Origin: Phyto melanocephala
Taxonomy: Eukaryota > Arthropoda > Insecta > Diptera > Rhinophoridae
Length of the DNA stretch: 64,000 nt
Direction of reading: 5' to 3'
Assembly (NCBI GenBank): GCA_941918925.1
Contig: OW799233.1
Coordinates: 3,092,001-3,156,000, forward strand
The notes under the pieces are model-generated. The model ran no database searches, was not told where the DNA came from, and saw nothing but the letters and a program-made list of their open reading frames with translations. The translations under genes were made by a program, and so were the position numbers. Shown here one piece after another: positions 1-12,700 of the stretch. Position 1 is the first letter of the stretch. Each line of letters begins with the position of its first letter.

Positions 1-629
1 TAAAATATTACCAACAACTGCATTATTTTGTGTTTTTCTAAGGCATGACTATCACAAGTTTTACTTGTATATTGACTTTCATATTGTGCATATTTTATTC
101 AAATTTTACTTGTAAAGAGTAGCTGCTACACGCTTGTTAAAACTTGAGATATCTCAATTGATAAATCATGTAGGCCTTGCCTATTAATTGTTAAAAATGC
201 TTATTACAGCTGTACACACCATACTTAAACTACATACTCGAAAAATCAAATGGATCTACACTGCGATCTACTAAGAACGGACGTTTTCATTACGGGTGGC
301 CGGTATTTTTTAACTTTCAGCGATCAGAAATTGTCTTTTATAAATGGAATTTTTAAAATTACCTCAAGGTAGATTTACCGATTTGTTTCAGATAATATTA
401 TTGTCCGAAAAATTTTGTGACTGAAAGTTTTCTGCAGCACGTTCTACTCGTTTTGAAAATTTTGTCTAGAAAACCAAAAGTGCCATATCAAATCTCAGAC
501 ATGCATTTTCTTCCACGAATTTTCATTTCTTACACCGGCTTTCAAGTTCATATAATTTTTAAATTGTTGCATTTTTGAAGAAATAAATTTGTATCTGTGA
601 TAGTGAAAAAATACACTAAAAATAAATTC

Positions 630-712
630 TATATCGACACTAGCCGAGTGTTAAGCATTTTCGAAGCCGGCTACCGTATCATCATCAGCACTTTTTGATC
701 GTTATTTTATTT
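630..712 (+). repeat. dispersed repeat, half of the palindrome family seen at 29.1-29.5 kb
   Basis: The block contains TAGCCGAGTG, GCATTTTCGAA, a CAGCTAC-like GGCTACC and then ATCATCATCAGCACT in the same order as the right arm (read on the minus strand) of the palindrome at 29121-29474. It is diverged and lacks the second arm. It is probably a solo or truncated copy of a fold-back type repeat. Confidence 0.5.
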
Positions 713-1773
713 CGATGAGTTGTAAATGTCATCTATTGAACTCACATGCTTTTAAGAAATAGAATTCGATAATTAAACGATTATTGTATTTTCTTTCTTA
801 TTTTTCATAATAACTTAGTTCAACTTGACTTGAAAAAATTAAAATAAGTGGCAACGAAGATTAAGCCAATTCGAACAAAACATTGCTCCCTCTTCAAAAG
901 AGAGAAATCGATTTCCAAGCAAAAAAAAAAGTTTACTCGAAATATAATAAAGCCAACAATGAACAAAAATTCGATTGATCTGTTTATTAACTTGGTTTTG
1001 TCATAAATACCAAAATAATTTTGATTAAAATTGCAACGCTAAAAAAGTCCAGCTAAACACATTGCAATTTTCCAGTTTAGCCCTATTTATTTATCCAAGC
1101 ACAAGACAAACTCATTTCAGAAGTAACCCAATCGTCCAGCAGATTCTAGTCTTAGCTTAATATGTGTTCAAGTAAGAACTGAATACTAATCTTGATTAAG
1201 ACAAACTGTTGCCGACTGCTACCGACATTTTATTTGTAAATAGATGCATTTAACTTTTAATAAAACTACCGCCAATATTTATAAGGATTCAGCCTTTGAT
1301 ATCACACTTGCATACTTGCACTCACCTTCATTGAAATGTTTGCATGTAGACGTTACTGGGGCTTGTTATTATGTTTGTTTACTTTTTGTTTTAAACATTC
1401 ATGTCAACGTCAAACAAAATTAAGTTTCGTGTAAATTTCTTCGCAGTTTCTATCGAAAAATTAAACAATGAACGATAAAATCCAAAATACTTCCTGTGGC
1501 CGGGAAGAAGCAAAATAAAATAAAAAAAAAAACATAAGAAGTTGAACGAATACACAATTTCCTTCCTCTTAAGTTTCCTAAGTGACTTTCTAGCTTGTTT
1601 GCTTTCTTTGGTTGCTACTTGTTTGCTCATACAGAGTGTGTGCTTATAAATTTCTTAAAGAATAAAGGTTGGCAAAAACGATTAAAAACAGAAGCAAGCA
1701 TACCTAAGCGATGTTGTAGTGGTGGTATCAAAATCTCATCAATTTTCTATAGCAAATACAGTCTAAATTTGTT

Positions 1774-1806
1774 TGTCTTTCTGTCCGTCCGTCTGTCTGT
1801 CCGTCC
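1774..1806 (+). repeat. GTCY tetranucleotide microsatellite
   Basis: A run of GTCT/GTCC units. The same GTCY repeat type occurs inside the mini-me-like elements at 37.5 kb and 59.1 kb, but here I do not see the rest of that element around it. Confidence 0.6.
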
Positions 1807-2894
1807 ATATTTCTGTCTGACTGCATTTTTAGTTAGTTACGTACATATGTGCAGTGTTTCGCGTTTCATTTGTTTTTAGTTTATTCCCGGGGTGGGTGTC
1901 TTTATTATTGAGGTGTGTTTGTGCTAGTTAATTTTATCTTTATTTTATTCATACAGCCAAATTGTACGGCTGTTTGCTAATACATATACAGCAAAGATGC
2001 ACAACGTTGACTTTTATGTTTAAAACATATAAAAATTTTATATGCAAGCGCTTGCATGTTAAAGAAAACTAATTCAGGCTGTCCCTCTAAAATAGCTTTA
2101 ATAAACTGATACATTAGAAGTTTTTATTTTTTTTATACAACCAAAAACAACAAATTTTTTAAGTAATTTTTTTACAAAATTGTTTAACAAATTTTAGAGC
2201 CAAACATTTGTGGTTCATCCTATATTTTGTATATACACTGGCTTGTACGGTGCTTTATACGCAATTTATTTATTATTACTTTATCATACTAGCAATTTGT
2301 TGCTGTTTTTGTTGTTATGTTGCCTGCATAGAGTAGTGCTTGTGTTTAATCGCATGCAATTTGCTAAAGCTAGAACAAGTGCAAATTTGCAACCACTTTT
2401 AACATAAACAACCAAGAAAAAAAACAAAAGCCGAAATAACACAAAAAGTTAATTCATAAACATACTAACAATAACGGAAATAAAACAACAAGAAAATTAT
2501 GTGTAAGTGGAGGAGGCTGTGAAGGCTACGTTTGCATTTTGATTAACTGCTGCAAGATATTTGTCTCAACACACTTACATATGTATATGTAAGTAAGTCT
2601 GTAAATGTTTTAACGTTTCACTTACCAGTTTATATGCCGCAATATTAGACTACCTATATGCCGATAAAGTTTTGTTGGCGGTGGCACACTTAACGTTCGT
2701 AATCATATTTATTAGCAACAAGTAGTTTTTCGAAATTCCATTTATTTAGTTATAGCATAAATGCTTCCATTGTACGTATTCTCCCAAAACTCTATACATA
2801 CAAAACAATTACCATTATTTCTCTGCTGCCATTCATTTCATAAATTTACTAGCAGCACATTTATATTTATTTGTACATAAGTATGGATATGTGA

Positions 2895-2918
2895 ATGTAT
2901 GTATGTATGTATGTATGT
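2895..2918 (+). repeat. (GTAT)n microsatellite
   Basis: About five to six GTAT units in a row. Similar GTAT runs recur at about 10373-10394 and near 63.3 kb. Confidence 0.75.
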
Positions 2919-3133
2919 TTTTTGCACGTTATGCACAGAAAATTCTTTACACGTTAAAGTATTTTTCCATCTTTAGTGTGTCTTTAGAAATATTTTGGCA
3001 TAAAACTAAAAGAAAGTTAAACAAAAAGAGTTTATAAATTTAGTAGTTTTAAAGTTTTTGAAAATGTTTTTAAATTAGGGATATACCAGACGTGAGCTTT
3101 TGTTAAGACAAAAATAATTAACAATTGGCATCG

Positions 3134-3776
3134 TTAATTGGGACTAAGAATAGTGGTTGGTTGGTTATCATGGAAAGCTACTACCCACGTACTGTCAGGT
3201 GGAGTCTGTGTAACATCGTTTTGAAAAGACAGCAGTGAACCTATAATACTGTCAGCAACCTCGTCATGTCCCTTTCGGCCTAGGATCGTAAGTTGCGATG
3301 TACTCATAATATCAAATGGGGTCACTCTACAGGTATCCAATACAAGCCAACTTTTCTGGGCTTCACCAAGAAGGTGTTTGCAAGTCTTGCTTTTAATATT
3401 CCGCAACAGGATTGCGACTGCATTTGATTTGGAGATATTCACAGCAGGTCCCCTCCTAGCTAGCTCATCTGTCCGCTCTCTTGAAAACTCCTTATTAGCC
3501 ACCTAAGTAAGAAGCGGTGACAAGAGTGTGGTCTATTTGTCGACAGAAATACAATATTCCCGTGAAAATTCTTGTAACTCAGTATCCTTCATGCCTCCCA
3601 CTTAACAAATAGGCGGTGACATAATCAGAAAGTTTTATCAATATTAAAGGCAGAATCGCCAGAATTCCCCCATGACCATTTGTTCTTGATCTCCAACACC
3701 CAGATGCATTGAGCCTTATTGCATTACTTGCAAATACGGCCATAAAATTGAGGCCAATGAAAATAAAGGGCAACAC
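3134..3776 (-). mobile_element. degenerate non-LTR retrotransposon fragment (RNase H region)
   Basis: Two minus-strand frames together read as the end of a non-LTR polyprotein. The upstream piece (3579-3776) has SNAIRLNASGCW and HGHGGIL, which resembles the linker between reverse transcriptase and RNase H. The downstream piece (3134-3502) has TDELARRGPAVN, the end of an RNase H domain (family form: GNExADxLAR), and then DTCRVT, seen in the C-terminal tail of I/Jockey-group elements. The frames are shifted relative to each other and no complete RT is present, so this is a truncated, broken copy. The exact clade is inferred. Confidence 0.55.
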
Positions 3777-3947
3777 AGTAATCAGTGCCTCTGAAGGTCT
3801 GGTTTACAATGCACCCGTTATCCCAATTCATGCCGATCTTTAGGCCTTTTACAACAGATCTGCAACATATTTACGCCCCAGCCAGTTTTTCTGTTTAAAA
3901 TTTCTTCAAATAAAACAGAATTACTTATAACAGGAAAGCCGCTTATA

Positions 3948-4813
3948 TCTATATATATAAAAGTGAAACTCTGTGTGTGTGTGTGTGTGTTAGCTATAGA
4001 CTCTGAAACTGCAAAACCGATCGGGCTCAAACTTTGGTAAGTTGTTGTACACATACCGGGGAGTGTTTATGGATTAAAAAAAGTGGGCGGGGCCACGCCC
4101 ATAAAAAATTAGTTATCAGTTTTAGCTACTTGCACTTGACCGATTTTTCTGAAACTTTGCACACATATCGAGCTGTCATGACTAAATAATTTCGTGATAT
4201 GAAAAGTGGGCGGGGCCACGCCCCTAAAAAAGTTTTAATTTTGAGGTACTTGCACTGGACCGATTTTTCTGAAACTTTGCACACATATTAAACTGTCGTG
4301 ACTTTATAATTTTGTGATTAAAAAGTGGGCGGGGCCACGCCCATAAAAAAAGGCTACAATTTTGAGGTACTTACACCAGACCGATTTTTCTGAAACTTTG
4401 CACACATATTGAGCTGTCATGACTAAATAATTTCGTGATTAGAAAAGTGGGCAGTGCCACGCCTATAAAAAAAAGGTATCATTTTAAGGTACTTGCACTT
4501 GACCGATTATTCTGAAACTTTGCACACATATTGAGCTGTTATGACTTTACAATTTCGTGATTAGAAAAGTGAGCAGGGCCACGCCCATAAAAAAAATTTT
4601 AATTTTGAGGTACTTGCACTGGTCCGATTCTTCTGAAACTTTGCACACATATTGAGCTGTTATGATTTTACAATTTCGTGATTAGAAAAGTGGGCAATGC
4701 CACGCCCACAAAAAAATTATAATTTTTAGGTTTTTGCACTTGATATTTAATTAAAATTCAGAATGCATTTCGATTCATTAAGGGGCGTAGCAACGCGCGC
4801 CGGGTTTGGCTAG
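3948..4813 (+). mobile_element. non-autonomous Helitron-like element
   Basis: The left end reads TCTATATATATAAAAGTGAA after an A; the right end reads CGCGCGCCGGGTTTGGCTAG followed by T. This fits the Helitron rule of a 5' TC, a 3' CTRR with a GC-rich stem-loop just before it, and insertion between A and T without target duplication. A (GT)n run follows the 5' end. The interior is almost entirely a 121-bp tandem repeat with no coding capacity, so it must depend on an autonomous Rep/helicase element elsewhere. It sits directly next to the non-LTR fragment on its left. Confidence 0.65.
4083..4740 (+). repeat. tandem repeat, ~121-bp unit, six copies
   Basis: Units start at about 4083, 4206, 4325, 4447, 4569 and 4690, each opening with a variant of GTGGGCGGGGCCACGCCC, which is itself an imperfect palindrome. 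Each unit then carries CCGATTTTTCTGAAACTTTG and an ACACATATTGAGCTGT-like block. Spacing is 119 to 123 bp. Copies are diverged by several percent, so this is not an assembly artefact. Confidence 0.9.
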
Positions 4814-7760
4814 TGAATTATAAAATTCAAAACATTAGAAATGCAGCTTGAAGCTGATTATGTTTATCTGGGTCATTCAAATTGTATTATCGCAAAATTG
4901 ATTTATCCAAATGTTTTAGTCGATTATTAAGTACAAGTTTTTTAGAAAAACTGCGAAAAAAAATGTCTTTTTCGATTCTTGTAATGGTCTGTATTTGTAC
5001 AACAATGCAAATTAAAACATCTCAGAGCAATATAAATTCATAAGACCATTTTTTTATTATTTTTTATTAACAAAATAGCGTGTGTGGACTTTTGCAAAAC
5101 CACTTTAAGCAGAGATAAGCAAAGAGACAATTTTTAATTTATTTTATCATTTTAATATTTAAGATGCATATGATACACTAATCTATTTAATGAAAATATC
5201 TAAAGAGATTTTAAGCTGAAAAAAGAAAACAACTGTTTTCCCAAAGAATTTCAAAGTTTTGAGCACAATAACCCGCTTCTTGCTGGGAATTTGAAGAAAT
5301 CACAAAAATTATTTGAGATACCCGTCGAAATGCTAGAAATTACATCAAAATTAAAGCTAATACCACCTACGGCCTAGCCGCGGTCAATATTTACAAAAAC
5401 TAATCCTTAAAAAGTAGATGACCGGCATTCATTTAAATAAAAAAAGTTTATTTAATTTTGCAAAATTTCTGTTTTTTTTTTTTTTTTAAATTTTTAACTC
5501 TCAAACGGATAAAGATTATCCATTACTAAGTCCAAGCAGTAGTGAATTTAAAGGCATTAATATTAAACCATATATGAGGGAACTTGCTTTAATTTAAAAA
5601 CGTACGGAATGATTTGGGCTAATTTTATATTTTAAAATATTTTAAGTTATACATACTACCCCTAATGTAGATACTCAATGCAAATAATGTTTGGAAATAA
5701 AATAAAGTTTTCAAATTGAAGTGGAATATTTGGAAAACACCAAACAACCATCATGTGGTACAGGGGCAAATTAAATATGCATTCTCTTGAAGATAAAAAT
5801 TTCTAAACTTTGAAAACTTAAATAAATAAATATTGTGATGGGAAAAAATGCCTGGTTTGAACAAAGACAGTTAGAGAGTGTGATAACCGCATAAAAAAAT
5901 GTTAAACAAATAAAATATGGCAACAAATTTAATAGTTTTGGATAGCAAATGAAATAACAAATACAATTACATGCAGTTCAATTAAATGACGTTCAACAAA
6001 AAAACTCAACTTGACAACATGTTACAAAACAATTGGTCTCTCTTTAAAAATTACTGTTAATTTTTCCAAAACAAAACAAAAAATATGCCAACAATAACAG
6101 ACTAATCAAATAGCAGATTTGTCTGTCATTGCCAAACTTAATAATTTTATTAATCTTATTTTAAACATCAATAAATATAAAATGAATTATTACCCTTAAC
6201 CCTTAAGTAAGCCCTTAAGAAAGTTTATAGATAGTTGTTGCTCTTCTGCTAGATACTTGTTTATCCTATAAATTTCATAGTTTTTATATTACAAAAGTTA
6301 ACGCTTGTTCTTGCAGAAATTAGCAATATAAAATGTTAATGGATTTTTTATTATTTTGCTTCGTACAACAGCAGTCAACATCTTTTAACAGCCAACGCAA
6401 AAGATATTCCTATATTAGTTATTTGTTTAAACGAAAAGTTTTTGTTTTTATTCAATAGTAATGCTTTTTATTTATTTATAAAACTTTTACAATTTACCAA
6501 AATCTATTTCTTTTTCTCTTCATCTTTCGGGTTTCTTTTTTTTTTGCTTTTTGTAGCTGTGGAAAGCCAATAACACAATAAAGTGCATGGTAAACCTATA
6601 TTTCGTTATTGTTGCCACTACACTTTTCTTTTTTTCTTTTTTGATTTTTGCCAATATCAAAAATAAGGAAGAGAAAATTATAGATAAAACAAAAAAATAT
6701 AGAGTTTTTTAAGAACTTTACCACACATACATGCATACATGCATACGTACCTCTTGTGTTACTAGAAATTGTACAGTTTTTTCTTTCGAATGTGACCAAA
6801 AAGGAACAACAACATATTGTATCCATACGTAGTGGCATCATGCATTTAAAAGAAAACAACACAAGAGAATATTTAAGTAAAAAACTCGCATGAATTTCTA
6901 AAGTTTCAAGTAACTTAAATCTTGCATTAAACTATTGCAAATAATGGCATTAAAATTTTAAAGTTTTTCAATATATTATCGTTTGTCTTTTTATTTTCGT
7001 TGCCGCACTACGGAATTGTCGTCAGCATTGCTAGTGCTTCTTACTTGCTATCTTTACTTGCAGTTACGTACTGACGTTTAAAGCATCCGACAAAAAATAT
7101 TTATAAACAAAGAAAAAAGCCATTTGGAAAAATAAATGTACAGTGAAAACTATCCTTTGAAGAGGACAATAAATGATTTACAATAGAATCAATTGATTTT
7201 AAAAGTGAAGAAATATTAAAGAGAAGTTTGCCACAATAGAACTTAGGAAAGGCATCGATTTTTCCCAAAATTAACGCAAGATTTGAATTAGTCATTTTTG
7301 TGCAGTGAAGTATTGGCAACTTAAAAAAAAACAATTCTACAGCTGACTGTTTATGGTTAATAAAAATATATACAATCGCAAATAACTCCGGATCAAATAG
7401 CTCAGCTTACAGTCTCTTACGAATCCGACGATAAGGTTGAACTTTTATGTGGGTTATCTGTTCTGGAACTATGCTTAATTATAGCCATAAAACATCACTC
7501 GGAAATTTATGATAGAGATCATTTTAATTTCGAAATGTAATTTTCAAGGTTTTCCAAAGTCTCTTCAACAATACAGGGCATAGAAGGAGCGGTTTTTTTG
7601 AAAGCCTTCGAACATTTACGCAATGTGGGGCTGCTCTTACCGCTGACATCAAGAAGCTGCAAAGTACAAAAAAGTTTGAAATGCATAAGCTGGCTCTTAC
7701 TTATACGCAAATCAACCAGGCCGTACAACGTTATCAGGCTCTTCCTACAGAAGTACACCA
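4814..7760. other. gene-free AT-rich stretch
   Basis: No convincing coding region, RNA gene or bounded transposon was seen. There are homopolymer T runs near 5470 and 6540 and a short CATGCATAC repeat near 6728. Confidence 0.55.
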
Positions 7761-7990
7761 GTGATCACAAAGTTCATGCATTTGTTATATCGTTATATAG
7801 AACAACGCCTCTTCATTATTAAACATTACTTCGAAAATAATAAAAGTTTTGCGGCCGCAGTTCGAAAATATCATACAAAGTATGGTCGGAATAGTGTTTT
7901 AACTTCGTCTTTTTTCCAAATCTCAGGTTTATGTCAACTAGCCCAAAACCACCTGTACATTAAAGGAGTGTATGTGCATGCAAAGCGGTA
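7761..7990 (+). mobile_element. mariner-type transposase N-terminal fragment (relic)
   Basis: The plus-strand frame reads IKHYFENNKSFAAAVRKY then HTKYGRNSVLTSS, which matches the N-terminal helix-turn-helix start of insect mariner-type transposases (ENGKSxAAAxRKxxxKYGRN). The match ends at about SVLTSS and is followed by unrelated sequence. A C-terminal fragment of a mariner transposase lies at 9033-9300 on the same strand. The two are probably parts of one old insertion, later interrupted by the element at 8255-9030. Confidence 0.6.
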
Positions 7991-8254
7991 GAGGCTATTT
8001 GGTCTATATTCTAAAATAAACCCGATTCTATGTACTCTATGATTCACTAAAAACAATAACAATCAAAAGACAAACAACTGTATTTTCTATTTAATTCAGA
8101 TATTGCATCAATTTTAGCTTAACAGGCTTGTTGATAAACAAAATTGATGCATATGGATTAATACCAATCCACAACAGACCCTATAGACTCCATTACATCT
8201 AGAAAAATTTACCGTTTGGTACGCCAAGGTGAATAGGTGGCATCAAAAGGCCTT

Positions 8255-9030
8255 CACCCTTATTCTGTTTAGCGATACCGACGACGCCTTTTTTTTTATC
8301 GTTTTTTGTAATTCCGTTTTCTCCTTGGCAATATTGCCATTTATCGATGACTGTCAACACATGTTTGATATTTTGTTAAAAAAAATTATGATATTGGTGT
8401 CGTGTTGAATGAAGCAACTAATAATACAAAATATAATAGAAAAAGTGCAAATAAAGTAAAAAATTGCCAAAATAAAATTCCCAACCCCAGCCAATTTGAA
8501 AAATTAGTGGAAGAGTTTGTAAAAAAATCCATCACTTGCCAGAGGTTTCCGCAGAGGCACTGTTTCTACTAATTTTACTGCTCTGAACATTCTTGGCCCA
8601 ATAAATAGAACAAATGATGGATGGCAAAAGGTATAGTAAATAGTGTTTTACTAATACATTTGGCAATTGAAATTCCTCGTTCCACCATTAATAGTTTCTT
8701 CGTCACTCGAATCAGAGTCAGAAAGAACCAAGGTGGATTGATTCGCTTTGGAGAAAACATTTTGATTTTAATTTATTTTAATTTTTTTAATTTTTTTTTG
8801 ATTTGAATTTTTATTTTAATGGCAACAATTTAACAAAATGCATTAACAAATAAGTCAACTGACTCAGATATTAGATACATATGTGTTTTATAATTTATTA
8901 ACATTATCGATTAACAGGCAACGTCGTCATAAGACTGTTAGGGAATCCCAAATTAGTAGTGATGTTGTGTTAAAGTGATATTGCCTCAAAATCAACGACG
9001 ATGTTGCCGTCGCCAAACAGAATAAGGGTG
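8255..9030 (+). mobile_element. PIF/Harbinger-like element, non-autonomous
   Basis: Terminal inverted repeats of about 21 bp start with CACCCTTATTCTGTTT and GCGA on the left (8255-8275) and repeat inverted at 9010-9030. The flanks show the 3-bp duplication CTT (8252-8254 and 9031-9033), the size typical of PIF/Harbinger. Inside, QFEKLVEEFVKKS and then, in a shifted frame, RGFRRGTVSTNFTALNILGP read as the Myb/SANT-like helper protein of this superfamily, ending early at a TAG. No DDE transposase is present. The element lies between two mariner fragments and so probably inserted into that relic. Confidence 0.65.
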
Positions 9031-9032
9031 CT

Positions 9033-9300
9033 TATTTCTGGAAAAATTAAGCCGGACCTTTTGTAATTGTCAAAGACTACTGTTGTCGCACCATATTTAA
9101 TGATTTATTGTTTGAAAATATGGATGACAATAATACGGACGAGATGTTGTTTCAAACGGATGGCACTACGTGTTATATCGCAACTGCATCCATCGATTTA
9201 TTTAAATCAAAATTTGACAATTCCTTAATGTCAAGAAATAGACTTGACAATAAGCATCCATCTCTCGATTATTTTCTGTGTAACTATTTTTTAACGCCTT
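9033..9300 (+). mobile_element. mariner-type transposase C-terminal fragment (relic)
   Basis: Reading from about 9050 the plus frame gives GPF, then NDLLFENMDD, then MLFQTDGTTCYIATASIDLF and LMSRN...HPSLDYFLCNYF. This is the region around the second catalytic Asp (family WFQQDGATCHTA) through the SLDYFLW motif of mariner-type transposases. The third acidic position and much between them is degraded (WPPRSCDLTP is lost). It is not functional. It lies directly after the Harbinger-like element. Confidence 0.65.
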
Positions 9301-9455
9301 GAAATTCAATATTTTTATTAGTACAATACGGCCAACGGTGCTTCAAAAGCGGACCAAAATTAGAATGCGCTTTGTTGAGGCACTTTGGCCCTTTATTATT
9401 AGGAATATGAATATACCTTGATCAGCTGATTATTTTTTTTCTACACTTACTTTAA

Positions 9456-9734
9456 CCTTTCTGTACCCGCGCCCATTTTTGTTACACATATACCCGCGCA
9501 CGGTCTCACAGACCGAAAGTTTGAACTAGATGAAATACTAGTTTTTTGAAACAAAGCTTTAAAAAAACGATTTTTATTTAAACTCGATGATATAATAAAA
9601 AAAAATAGAGCCATTCATTAAATTAATATTCAGTAATTTTATTGATTTTCAGTCGTTAGCATATTAGTCTTCAAAAAGTATTTACGTCAAAGCGTTTTGT
9701 CGGTCTCACAGACCAACGCGCGGGTATAGGAAGG
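9456..9734. mobile_element. piggyBac-like MITE
   Basis: A 279-bp element flanked by TTAA on both sides (9452-9455 and 9735-9738). The terminal inverted repeat is CCTTTCTGTACCCGCGC on the left and its near-perfect inverse on the right. The TTAA target and a CC-start terminus are diagnostic of the piggyBac superfamily. Near each end is the small hairpin GGTCTCACAGACC, likely subterminal transposase-binding sequence. There is no coding capacity. Confidence 0.8.
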
Positions 9735-9738
9735 TTAA

Positions 9739-12700
9739 ACTTAAGCTATTAAAGTCCATAAATTAAAAACAATTTTCTCTCCTCTCTCTATTATTTTAAA
9801 TATCAAAATTTATACACAAAGAAATATTAACAAAAAAAATTTGTCCGAATTGCGTTTACCTGATGAAGAAATATGCGTTGACAAAATGCTTGAAAATAAT
9901 AAAAAGAAATATTTAAAAAGTTTTAGCGAACTTAAGCCAATAATATTCTGTTCGGTACCACCCCACATAGAAAGGATAATTTATTCAATACTTTTACTAC
10001 CAAAATAATTTACCCTCTATTGAGCCACTTTTCTTTTTTATGGTCGTCAATATTCTAAATAATAAATCTATTTAAAATATATCTTCCCTCCCTTAGAACA
10101 TTTACTGTTAAATTATTATCTACCTCGACATAACAATATTATTAAAGAACAAGTGTGAAAAAAGGGTCTTAAAGTAGAAGACTGTGAAAATATTATATCA
10201 TTTTATCAAAATAAAACTACTTTGTTAAAGTACTACTGTCTTTTGCGTTGATAGCAAAACCGAAACTACATACTTAAAAACTAAAAGAACAACAAACATC
10301 GAATGGAAAACTTTTTAAGCCACAGTGTAAATTGAAGAGTTATTTTTGATAGACTACACTACACAAAATGTATGTACGTATGTATGTATGTATGAACGTA
10401 AGTATCTATGGTTAATGCAATAAAATGTTTTATTTGTTCTTGTACAATAACGCAGAAATACACACTTAGTGGCACAGAATGAAAAACAGAAGAAAAAAAA
10501 GCAAACCTATCGCAAATGTCTATAAATGAAAAACTTTAAATTAACTAGAAGCTATAATAGGAAATATAACTTTCCTGTTAAGTGTCGTTTGACTGACAAC
10601 AAATGTGACATACTAAAAAACAATTTATGAAAAAAACACAACTTAAACAAAATACAAAATAACACCACAAACATCCAACATAAAAATATCTAGCATAAAT
10701 ACCTACCGTTCAATCATTTCGAAGCAGGGACTCTTAAGCGGTTGCCGTTCAAACTGGCTTAATAGAATCATTTTTAAAAAGTTCGACATAAAATACTTTC
10801 AGATAAGTTCAAATAGATGTTGGAAAAAAATGGAATACAACCATGCCAGAGCCATGTTTATTGAATATGACAAGAATTCGCCACATAGATCCTCCGGTGT
10901 TTAAGTGTTGACTTGTGTTCTGCAAAATGAAGTGTAGCGGGTTATGTCCAACGATCTTGGTGACCAAATTACGTTAATGCTGGGCCATTAGTCTAAATCT
11001 TAAAGTTTAAAGTTTTTTGTGAATTCACAAAACAAATTTTTTTATTTGATTGTATATTGGCTGAAATATCTTTTCTTAAGGAAGATAAATAAATTTGTTC
11101 GGACAACTTTTAGCTGAATTGATTTAATTAAAATGTTCGTCCATACAAAGTTAAACAGAGTTCTTTCATAGTAAAATTGTGGCATTTAAAGAAAAAGGGG
11201 TAAAAAAGTCAAGAGCACAAGAGCTTATTTCTGAAATGTACAAGTATGAAAGAGTTTCCGACATCTTTTTCGGAACGTGTAAATTATGCTGCTGACAGAA
11301 AAATGTTGTGCAAACCAAAATTTTCCGAAAAAGTGTTGTCCAATGGTATTACTTGCCAACAGAAAATCTGTCAAATGCCGGCAAACTATCATGACCACCA
11401 TAGACTGCTAGCTTTGACCTGTTCTTAATTAAAAACTTTAATTTATTTAATTTTTGTGCTTATGAATCGATTGTAGACATGAGTGTAATTTGATTGATGT
11501 CAGCACCAGCACAAATTGTTATAATCTGATAGTGGTCTAAGTTTTTGATGCATTGCTACCATCCCCAAGTACCGTGATTTTGCAACTAAACGATGACACA
11601 CAGGTGTTTGAAGAGCTTGGACTATTTATACAGTTATTTTTTTGTTACAAGGCAGGAGCATCACAATCGATTCTAAAATGCGGAGAGAAACAAAGTACTC
11701 ACCCAACCTACAACTCAAAAGACGCCAAATACCAACCAAGTAAGGTAAGGTTGAAAAGGAGGGGTATAAAAGCCAAAACCCATGACAGGTATGCACTTAT
11801 GCCCAGTTGGCATATTGTGCGCTCAACAGGCAATGAAACATTAATGACCTAAGTCTGTCAATATCACGACCTTCACTAATTAATTCTTCATTATCTATTT
11901 CTGTTGAAAAGGCAACAACAGCCAGAGGCGTTAATGGTTAACCATTCAAAACTATTTATGGCTCGCTTAGGAAACTCTGTTTATCTAGTTGTTTAGGTGT
12001 ATGTACTGTATATGTAATAAAGTCCAGTATAGAGCGTCAGAAGAATCACATGTAACTAGTAACATATTATATGCCATCTTTGGCATAAGTAAGTCAAGGA
12101 TACTTATCACCACAACAATAACTGCCAACTACATATAACTATGAACGGCCATTTTACCAATAAATAAATAAATACTTCAAAAAATATAATAAGTTTCTAT
12201 AGAAAAACAACACATATTTTCAAAGGCTACAACACAGCATGTTGAGATTTTCAACTAAAACATATTAGTGCCTTTAAAGCAGCAACCAAAAAAAAAAAAA
12301 TGTCTTACAAATCACAAAAGCTAATACTTACACACAACTAATGAAAGCTTAAACAGCAACTTGCCACAAGTAATGCAAAGGTTAGCAGTGACCACAACAG
12401 CTCTGTACCAACCGCAAAATTATGGTGTGATCAACTACGAACACAGCACCCCCAAACTGGAATTGACCAAAAACAATGTCATCCATATTTTATTATTTAT
12501 TTGGAAAATAATACTGGAAAATGCCATCATATTTAATAACAAAAGCAACTTGCTGTGTTTAGTAGAAGCGTTGCTTTTTGGGCCTCAATATTATTTATTT
12601 TGTTCTGCCAGACATCCACAAAGAAATACACGTAATATTGATTACAGCAAAATACTTATTTATTTTATATTAAAAATAAATTTATCCAGCTAATTACAAC

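Larger units (their letters stand above)
1..3133. other. gene-free AT-rich stretch
   Basis: No open frame here looks like a real protein and I see no RNA gene. It holds a short dispersed repeat at 630-712, a GTCY-type microsatellite at 1774-1806 and a GTAT microsatellite at about 2895-2918. It could be intergenic DNA or part of a long intron; the sequence does not decide. Confidence 0.6.

Noticed and set aside
1391..1630. Minus-strand open frame of 79 codons
   Set aside because: Hydrophobic, AT-driven composition, no motif, overlapped by another frame; a chance frame.
2210..2407. Plus-strand frame that could look like a small membrane protein
   Set aside because: Leu/Tyr-rich because of T-rich DNA; non-ATG start (TTTGTGGTTC context) and no conserved feature.
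3959..4000. GT-repeat as a stand-alone microsatellite or Z-DNA site
   Set aside because: It is part of the 5' end of the Helitron-like element.
11553..11852. 99-codon plus frame in somewhat less AT-rich sequence
   Set aside because: No recognisable domain, no splice or promoter context, could not be matched to a transposon protein; left as unassigned.
12361..12693. 110-codon plus frame
   Set aside because: Starts with TTG, not ATG, and shows no family signature.
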